Origin: Verpa conica
Lineage: Eukaryota > Ascomycota > Pezizomycetes > Pezizales > Morchellaceae
DNA: 64,000 nt
Direction of reading: 5' to 3'
Assembly (NCBI GenBank): GCA_033030425.1
Contig: JAUFSD010000018.1
Location: 992,001 to 1,056,000 of the forward strand
Positions 55,770 to 64,000 of the stretch are shown here, one piece after another (the stretch's first letter is position 1; each line of letters starts with the position of its first letter). The translations under genes were made by a program, and so were the position numbers. A model generated the notes under the pieces. That model was not told the DNA's origin, did no database searches, and saw only the letters and a list, made by a program, of their open reading frames with translations.

Positions 55770-56738
55770 ATGGATCTTCTTAAAGGCCTCACCGGTGGTG
55801 GTTCTTCTGAGAAAAAGTCCGACCATGGATACGGTCAGCAATCACACGGCCAGCAGCCATATGGCCAGCAATCATATGGACAACAGCAGCAGCCGTATGG
55901 GCAACAGTCATACGGACAGCAGCAAGGACATTCCTCGTCAGGATCCGGCTCTGGCTCTGGCCTCGGTGGATTGGTCGGTGGATTACTAGGTGGTCAACAA
56001 CCACACCAGCAGCAATCACACCAACAGCCATCGTACGGACAACAGCAAGGCCACTCCTCATCAGGCTCTGGCTCTGGCGCTGGCCTCGGCGGTTTGGTCG
56101 GTGGGTTACTAGGTGGTGGTCAACAACCACATCAGCAGCAATCACACCAACAGTCGTCGTACGGACAGCAGCAGGGCCACTCCTCATCAGGTTCCGGCTC
56201 TGGCTCTGGCCTTGGTGGATTGGTCGGTGGATTGGTCGGTGGTAACAAGAAACAGGAGCAATCATACGGGCAACAGCATGGTCACTCCTCATCAGGCTCC
56301 GGCTCCGGCTCTGGCCTCGGCGGCGTGGTCGGTGGGTTGTTGGGCGGCGGGCAGCAGCAGCAGCAGCAGCAAAAGCCTGCTAGTTGGGGTGACAAACTTC
56401 ATGGCATGGTGGGTGGTGGTCCAGAGTCAGAAAAGAAGGAGGATGCACTTGATAAGGGTATGTACCTCCTTCCATCTTATCTGTGGTTGTTACAATAGTA
56501 CTAATAGGAATTGTTTGTTTTAGCTGTCGATCTTTTCCAAGAGCATGTCTTAAAGCAGGGCCCTCAAAACAATGAGAGTGCCTTTGAGCAGGCTAAGGAT
56601 GAGCAGATCAGCGACTGTGAGAATCCCCATTACCGAGCTTTTACAATGAGAAACTTTTCTTACTTTTTATAAACTCTAGTTATCCGCCGCACGTATAAGA
56701 GCACTACCGGAAAGGACATTCCAATCCAGGACAAATAG
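55770..56738 (+). CDS. Gln/Gly/Tyr/Ser-rich repeat protein with conserved C-terminal segment
   Basis: Exons 55770-56457, 56524-56616 and 56680-56738 encode 279 residues. After MDLLKGLTGGGSSEKK the protein is low-complexity: a YGQQ/HGQQ-rich stretch, then four copies of a module of about 35-42 residues containing GQQQGHSSSGSGSGSGLGG and LVGGLLGG separated by QQPHQQQSHQQ. The C-terminal 60 residues are different and globular-looking (DKAVDLFQEHVLKQGP, then ISDFIRRTYKSTTGKDIP). They resemble the conserved end of small fungal stress-associated proteins whose sequence includes an ATGK- or TGK-containing helix. The composition is prion-like or phase-separating. I know no biochemical function. Repeat number probably varies between strains. 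No signal peptide or membrane segment is present. Confidence 0.75.
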
Positions 56739-59700
56739 TTCAAAAGCTTCTAGATGTCTGAAACTGTTATTAATTGTTTAAGGGTTTGGGAGTTTGTTTT
56801 TCTATTTAAGTTACGAAATCATGTCCAATTACGTCATCACAAGGAATACTTGAAAGCTTAGCCATGCCTGTCTCGGAAGTGGGGAAACTATCCCGTTATC
56901 TTAAAAGATAACGATCTCATGAATTGACCCTTGCCCAAGTAAAAATATTATAGATTAACATAGGCATACCCCTACCCTGAAATTATTTCACACCCTTTAA
57001 ACTTTTGTAAATCCCCCATAGAAATATAAGTATTAAAAATGCTATTGAAACCATACAAGCCGAGCCTTAGTATTGACAAATGAGCGGCGAGTACAACAAA
57101 GAGTTTATCAATTAACTACGAAGACAGTTTCAACCTTGACCAGATACTGACCTGACTCCCTTCATCCAGTGTCAACCCAACCACAATTCACTAAAACGCT
57201 CGTCGATTCATCTTGTAGGCTTAAAAGCTTCCGTGAGTTGAGGGGCAGACTAGTAGTTGTTCAACCACGATAAAACCTCAAATAAGAATGGTGGTCTGCT
57301 ACCCAACTCATGGGAATTAACAGGCCTACGAGATGAACCGGCGAGCGTTATATTGATTTGTACCGGAGATAGACGCGCTGGAGTGAAGAAAGACATATCA
57401 GGTATTAATACAAGATCAAACCTGTTTTGTCTGTTCACATTGATAATGGCAACCCTAAGGCGTACTAGCTTCTCAGATGTCAGTATATAAAACCCAGCTT
57501 CAAGATGACCGCAGCGACCTTTGGAAACTCGGGGGGATATTCCTCCCTATTTAAACCCCTTTAAATTGACTCATAGAGACAAATATAGGTTAATATATTA
57601 TTATAAACCGGTCTAGATAGATTAAAAAAGTTACAATTACGATAGGTCAAATTTATCCACGGCCTAATCTAACGCCTTCCGTATCCATTAATATCTGTAG
57701 TCATAAAAAGAAACTATAGACATCACGTTATAACCTCTAATCATAGATGCTGGGGGGAGGGTTCTCCTCTCGTGAGTGAAACGGTGGTCCAGACTCACTC
57801 CCGATCTTAATGCAGTGGCCCGAAGAAACGTGGTGTGAACCTTTCACCCTCCAATGCACATGCGAGCCATTTAGGTGTATGGTAATTCTTGTCAAAACAA
57901 ACAAAAAAAAACGTTGGAATTCTAAGGTTGTCCCCCATGTGAGCTTGCGGCAGGAGCATATCGGGACCTGATCCCGATTTGTGGCGCCGGGGCCCGGATA
58001 GATGAAACAGAACTCTGCAGCGCCATACTGGCTACATACATACATACATGCATACGCAGTCAGTCAATAAACATGACTACGGGTGCTACTAAGTACCTCG
58101 TTCAATATCTTTGTTTTTGAAGGGAATTTTGGGGGGAGAAATATTATGTGAATTCCGTAGAGCATGAAAACCCTGAATAAAGGTCTACAATAAGCCAAAT
58201 AGAGTATTAGTGTAGAGTTATACAAGGGTTTCTGCTCATAGAGGGTCACTCGTTGTATTGCTGATGATAAATGACATGATTTGAGTAATTGGTACTGCGG
58301 GAATCGCGCAAACTCCAGATTTTCATGCGAATCAATCACACCTTGTGTTGCTTCAATTATTGCTTTTTTAACTGCACTTTAGGCTCGGATCCAGGCTTCT
58401 GCCTTAGAATGTTGCCCCTGCTGGAGTGACTGGAGCATCCAGTGCATAAAGAGGGACCTAATACTGGTTACGAAAAGCAGCCGCTATTACTAGCCTAGGC
58501 CCTGGTCCAACTACGAAAACCCATACTGCTATAATAATATATCATACTAGTTATTCCAAATAATATATGCTTCATCCGTCACCGGTCCTCGGCCAAATTC
58601 CAGTAAGTGCATTGATCACTTTGCATGGAGTTTTGTTAGATCTTTTTCTCTGGAGATCGAACCCGTACCTTTTCTTTTTTCCTAGTTAGTTTTGATTCAA
58701 CGAGCTTCAACTTTTCTCCTCAGGTAAGTTTCTTGGCTGTGACAACTGTCCTCCTCCGCTGCACTGTATCACACTCGACCCTTTCTAGTATCTCTGACAT
58801 AACCTTCCTACTCATCAATTCCCCTGAGTTTCTCTAAAGAATTCCACCTGTCCTTCTTCTACTTCGAGCTCCTTCGACTGTGTTTAGTGTCTAGCGATTC
58901 CAAACGTCCCACAATATGTGATAATAAAGCTGCAACTTTGTGATTGGCAGGGTTGTGAAACTAGTAAACACACATGAGATCCGAAGCATTTATCCCCCCC
59001 CTCTTGGGTACATGATCTTTATTCGATCTTTCCACACGAATTCCAGAGAACAATTTGTCTGCTTTTCATAACATTCCGTGTTACGCCGTCTTACTGCTTT
59101 CAGGTCACCATCTATTCGTCGTCCGTAGCTCCAATTCTGACCATCATGAACTGATCTGTAATTTATGAGGCCTGCTCGGCTGTCCAATTGAATACCTCGG
59201 TATTAACATGACCTTAGCCAGAAAAAAAGACTATATGCGAATAGGTTGACGTGTTTAATTAGTTCTCTTTGGTCCGCTACTCCACGTGGCCAAGCCCCTT
59301 TACCCCTCATAACATTTTTACAACGTCGCGAGTTGGATCACGATGCTCATTTCGAACGATGCGATGCCATCGTATTGATAGGGCCAGCACCCGCCTCCCT
59401 AACCCAGGGAATCACATTTGCTTCAATGCGCGCCCTCGGTATGCATCTACTATTCAGTTTCGAACTAGACTTGCAGGGGGTTATTCGTTGGTTGACACCG
59501 AAGATCCCCGAGTGATTTGATATGATGTTACGCGTGGTGGTGGTGGTGCCTGAGGGCAGATAGAAAAGACTCACAATCTACCTATCGATTAGAATATACA
59601 GAATGCGTGTATAGATCAGTGATATATCGCTTATGATATTTCATCCTAGGTACAACTCTAGGCCTTCTGCTATAAACTGAGTTCTGAGAGAAAAAAACGT

Positions 59701-60116
59701 ACGTACACGTATAGGAGGACTATATATATGCAGACCATAATTAAAGGAGAAACTGTACAAACCTCTATGACACTAAAGTGTCGATCGAAAGTTTGAAATC
59801 CTACCTGGTTTTTTTTTTTTTTTTTTTCTTTCCCTGGCGTATGATATCTTTACACATGATGAAAAGATCTTTGATAATGCGTTGTGTATCTCACGTTGGA
59901 AAATATTAATCACGCAGGTGCGTCAATTCGTAATAATCTCACCCTTGTGAAATTGAAGTTTGATTTAAGATACTTCAAATGGATCTACAAAGCTGATACA
60001 GAATATAATATCGCAATTCCCTCTCCTTTATGTAATCCCTAATTCGTGGGGGCCGATTGATGTATCTAGGCAATACTAAAAACTAGACCTTTATATCCCC
60101 GGGTACGGTGCTGCAC
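56739..60116. other. Gene-poor region
   Basis: I see no conserved gene. Frames at 57.25-57.49, 57.74-58.05, 58.06-58.34 and 59.25-59.52 kb are short, and two overlapping frames at 59.25-59.52 lack proper ATG context. A T run of about 17 lies near 59811. Confidence 0.45.
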
Positions 60117-60151
60117 AGCAAAAGCAACCATTGAGGCTGGGCACGAGACTA
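60117..60151. repeat. Dispersed repeat, inverse copy of the 1.2-kb element
   Basis: AGCAAAAGCAACCATTG followed by GGCTGGGCACGAGACTA matches the reverse complement of the left half of the element at 1205-1248 joined to its right flank. The opposite arm is absent or diverged here. Confidence 0.55.
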
Positions 60152-61883
60152 GTGAAAGTCAAGTTTTTGTGAGTAGAGACTTCAGCGTCATTACCTGCAA
60201 GGCATAATTAACTGACTAAGAAGGAAGATGCTCGGATGCTCGGATGCTCGGTCCCTTTTGCCTTGTTACCAGCTACTGCAGCGGCAGGCCTAGGGAAATC
60301 TAAAAGGCATGACGATAGGAGATTGAAATAAACTCAGTGTCGCAAGGATCATCTGCTAGGGCTGTGTGGTTGACGCAACTTAATACACGTGGAGCCTCTC
60401 AACCGCCGGGACAGATAGATATAGAAGCAGCAGCTCTCCCCCCTTAACTTTCCTTCTATCCCGTACTACTTTCTTCTGGCCCCTTTTGGTCTCACTCGTC
60501 TACCCTAACCCCAGTCACGAAAATTCACTCGCTCCCAGGGTACTAAATGCGACACCACAATCCTTTGTTTTTCTTTCCCATTAATCATGCACAACCTATC
60601 CCTCCATAATAGGAGAAAACTCCACACTTTATTGAGAGATAACAAAGCAGACTATAGTCACTCACAAGAGCCACAAAACCCCATCAGCTATCGTTAAGGC
60701 ACAAAAATAAGTACCCACCCATGACAGCCATACCCTAATTCCAACCCCAGATAGGCACTACAACAGTTAGAGCAGAGAGCTAAACTATACAGAGAATTGA
60801 GTATTAATTTTTATACTATTAATATAGTAGGGGAAGGTATTATGTTAATATAGGGCTCCTAGTTGTCATGTGGGTAGGCGGTTATTTATGTCCCCTCGAC
60901 AATACCTACGCATATGCAAAGCATAACAGGATACTGACCCAAGCCTCTACACATCCTAGCTTATTCTCATAACTCCCTTATCCCGCTTAAACCCATCAAG
61001 GTAGACTCTATCTAGACCATACATACCCGTAATAATAATAGTAGTAATAATGTTCGAAAGCACATTTATTCTTTGTTACCATACTATGATCCGTTCCACC
61101 GTTCGACAAAGGAAATACAATCTTAAAGAGAAAAATAACTCCCATCCTCCTAGTTACCCACCCCTCCCAAACACACTCATCCCCCCCCCCCCCTCCCCTC
61201 TCTCCAATTCTCATTCAAATAACACAACACGAGAGAGAAACCAGATCCGTAAATAAATATAAAAGGAAAAGAAAAAAAAGAGAGAAATACCAAAAGAAAT
61301 CACATTAGGTTGGGAGGGGAGTTCAGCTTAGGATTTTTCTCCCAGTGTTTTTTCCTGACGAACCAGAAATATAATTCCTGTTAAAGTCTCAACCTATTTC
61401 CACCTATTTGCAAGTAACAAAGGGGGGTCCGCCCAAACCCATGAAACCCATAAAACCGAAAGAGAAAGTAGGAAATGGAAAGAGGAAAAAAAAAACCCAG
61501 ACCAGAATTTTTGGTTCCCTTTGTAAATAGTACGAATTGGAAGGCAAAAGAGATGGGATAACGGATATTCAAACCCCTTCACAAATTCTTGCCTAAGAAC
61601 AAAAACATAACAGAAAAGAAGAAATGCATGCAACCCGCCGCACAAAGTTAACACCTCATTAGAAAAGACAACGAAATGAAATGAAATGTAGTAGGAAAGA
61701 ATAAGGGGGAAATTTTAGACGCAAACCAACTGTAAAGTACAAGAATTGAAAAAAAAAAAGTGTAGTAGAAAAGCAGAGTAACATAAACCTCAAAAATATT
61801 TTGTTACAAGACCACCAGAAGGGAAAGAACTACATAGTAGGGAACAGGTAACGGTACACTTTTTACAGAAAAGCGCCCTTGCT
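60152..61883. other. 3' flank of the KDM5-like gene, no other gene
   Basis: No gene is supported. The GGATGCTC unit repeats twice near 60233. The last 600 bp upstream of 61884 are A-rich on the plus strand and probably include the 3' UTR of the minus-strand gene. Confidence 0.45.
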
Positions 61884-64000
61884 TCACTGCGCAAGGAACT
61901 GATCCATGTTCGAATCACTATCCCCAACCGTACTCAATGCCTCAGCAGCGATCGTCTCATAGCTCACCGTCGTTGATAGCTCGGCAGCATCATGATTCGT
62001 CAATGCTTCAAACATATTGTTCATGTCCCGATTGGTGGGGGCATTATATTGAGGACTACTGCTTGACTCATTACCCGACCCATGAAAACCACCGTTGTTG
62101 AAAAGAGCCGGATCCAAAGTAGGTCCACGGCCAGGGTTGTTCATTAGCACAGGAGACCCAAGCCTCCCAGGAGTTTGATGAAACCCAGGCTGACTAAAAG
62201 TCGGGGAGCTCTGCGATCCTGATCCGAATCTCGAGTTGCTATAATCAAAATGGGGCTCTCCGGGAGATCGCTGAGATTGTGCATGGCTTGATTGGGTTTG
62301 ACCAGGGTTGATAGTGGTAGGGGTATCGGGCGAAGACGGCATTGTTGCCGACTTCGACGGAGCAGGTTTAATAGGTGGGGGTGGCTTTGAATTGGTGTCA
62401 GAAGCCTTCTTTTTCGAGAAAGAATGGGATTTGGTTCTGAGCTGTGGCGGGAGGTCATCTGGATTTGTGATACCCATCTGTGCCATCAACTTTTGCTGCT
62501 TTGTTGGGCGAGGCTTACGGGTGGACATAGAAACCTCGATAGCTGGAGGTGGTTCTGAAGCAATCGGCATCCATCTATGTAATTCCGTCCGGAAAAAGTT
62601 TGTCTCGTGCGCAAGGAGAATCTCTGCCCCTTCAATCTTCCGTAGGTAAAAACGCATAGTTGGTACCTCGGCAGATGTCAACATGACAGGTGATGTCGTG
62701 TATGGGCGAACGTACTCCCGAAAGTCAGTTGCTGCTTTAATAATGTTGTTGAGGCAATCTAATTCGTCGGGTATAAACGGAAGATTTGGAATCTCATTAT
62801 GCCATTCGATAAGATCTTCAAGTTTAGGTCGAGCAGCGTCTCGAGGTATCTTCACACGATAGTCACAAATAGGACAAGTATACTTATCGTCCTCCTTGAC
62901 CTTGCCTCTAGCAATCTTGAGACATTTTCCGTGGTACCTTTTCGATGTTAGACAATCTCGAAAATATCACAGAAACACGACCGACATACCATTCATGACA
63001 GACTTCGCACTCAATCATCATCCCAGCTTCAGGCTGTCTACAAATGCAAAAGACCTCTCTAGGTCTTCCGCTCCTAGAATTCTCACCAAAAGGCCCACCA
63101 CTCTTCGGTTCTGGACTAGGCTCTCTGCTAGATGGCTCAACAGGGGTTCTGGGTCGATCATCCAGGGCAAAACAGTGCTCATTACGCCCTTCCACATAAG
63201 CCATGTGTTGACCCAGAATATGTAATGGCGCATTCGCTTTTCCAAACAACTTTTTGCCTCGCCTCATCCAATCTTCATGCCGCTTCTGTTCCTTTTCTAG
63301 ATCAATTGTTCCGACCGGCTTGCTGTGGAGCTCCATTAACGAATCTAAAACTTCTCTAACATCTTTGTAGTGTGGTCTCTTTGATAGATCGTTCTCTTTA
63401 CTCTGATCATACAGTGAAATGATTTGGCGATGTGCCTCCCGCTGTTTGTTGAGGATCTGGTCGACCTGAGCCAAGGTTTCTCTAGAAACCGGTAATGTCG
63501 AAGCCTGACTTGAGAGAGCTTCCAATTGCTGGAAGTGCACAACATCCGCTCTCATTAGTTCTTTGGCCTTGGCCTCCCACATATCTCCTCCTTCTTTCTG
63601 ACTCTTTAGGAACATCATCTGCTCATTGTTATCTGGGATTCCAAGATCAAGACCTTGTTTTATCATATCCGCAGTTTCATTAAGATCCATAAACCTTCCA
63701 CGAGATTCTCTTGCTAGATCGACCCACTTCAACTGCCGAACAATCTTCTCCAGCAGATCCGTCTCAGCCAAATCAACATTAAAACTCTTCCCTGTTTCGA
63801 CAAGTTCCTCATAATTAGCCGTCGTCAAAGCACCTGGAGTAGCTAAAGCAGTTCTCGCGCGCAACTGAAAATCCCGAATTGCATCAGCTCTTTCACGCAG
63901 CTGGTCAATTTCCGGGCACTCAAAACCTATGGTCTCAGCATTCTCCAGAAGCTTGAGAATACTGTCCAGCTTCCTGTGCTCGCGTTCTTTTTCTTCCATC
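61884..64000 (-). CDS. KDM5/JARID1-type histone H3K4 demethylase, C-terminal part (5' end outside window)
   Basis: Two exons are visible, from the window edge to 62990 and 62937-61884, separated by a 52-bp intron with a GTATGT donor. They encode about 687 residues; the frame is open at the edge, so the gene continues upstream. The first 290 residues match the PLU-1 helical region (ETIGFECPEIDQLRERADAI, LDLGIPDNNEQMMFL, KRHEDWMRRGKKLFGKANAP). A PHD finger split by the intron follows: VFCICRQPEAGMMIECEVCHEWYHGKCLK...YTCPICDYR, with the C4HC3 ligands. Then come a conserved helical segment (PRPKLEDLIEWHNEIPNLPF-like) and a Ser/Pro/Gln-rich disordered tail of about 230 residues. The JmjN, ARID and JmjC domains would lie beyond the edge. 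KDM5 proteins remove methyl groups from H3K4 in the nucleus. Confidence 0.85.

Noticed and set aside
59246..59520. Overlapping 83-89-codon frames
   Set aside because: Neither has a convincing ATG, two frames compete over the same bases, and no family is recognised.

Overview
The window looks like nuclear DNA of a filamentous ascomycete (Pezizomycotina). Protein genes carry short introns of about 50-170 bp with GT-AG ends and CTAAC/CTGAC-like branch sites. The conserved products are typical fungal ones: SOG2, UGO1, spermidine-pathway S-adenosylmethionine decarboxylase, GH55 glucanase and a KDM5/Lid2 demethylase. I cannot fix the class from sequence alone. The gene-poor, repeat-rich layout would suit Pezizomycetes or Orbiliomycetes, but that is a guess.

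Layout. (1) 0-8.8 kb is an accessory region: three tandem, same-strand copies of an undescribed two-exon gene for a small single-pass membrane protein, embedded in foldback repeats and a MITE-like element. (2) 8.9-18.2 kb is a gene cluster: a mitochondrial-type PPR protein (-), the RAM-network protein SOG2 (+), and a CCCH zinc finger / RRM / RBR ubiquitin ligase (-) convergent with SOG2. (3) 18.2-26.5 kb is gene-poor and holds an inverted repeat and a decayed coding region. (4) 26.5-28.0 kb is S-adenosylmethionine decarboxylase, with short upstream ORFs. (5) 28-32.6 kb is largely empty. (6) 32.6-39.9 kb has a secreted GH55 exo-beta-1,3-glucanase and a membrane-anchored TAP-like serine peptidase, separated by a foldback element. 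(7) 42-46.9 kb has UGO1 and a class II eIF4E. (8) 49.3-56.7 kb has histidyl-tRNA synthetase with dual start codons (-), a J-domain protein, and a Gln/Gly/Tyr-rich repeat protein. (9) 56.7-61.9 kb is empty except for a copy of a repeat also present at 1.2 kb. (10) 61.9-64 kb is the 3' part of a KDM5-type gene cut by the window edge.

The housekeeping genes do not form a pathway; each is its own transcription unit, as is normal in fungi. HTS1, eIF4E2 and SPE2 share the theme of translation and polyamine supply, and each has a leader or N-terminus suggesting alternative translation or splicing. The part most likely to be new is the tandem triplet at 0.6-5.9 kb: a conserved transmembrane segment joined to a short Asn/Gln/Val-rich tail with a recurring V/T-Q-V/I-N-Y core. 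No tRNA, rRNA or CRISPR could be supported. All splice sites were assigned by eye from frame, consensus and protein-family continuity.
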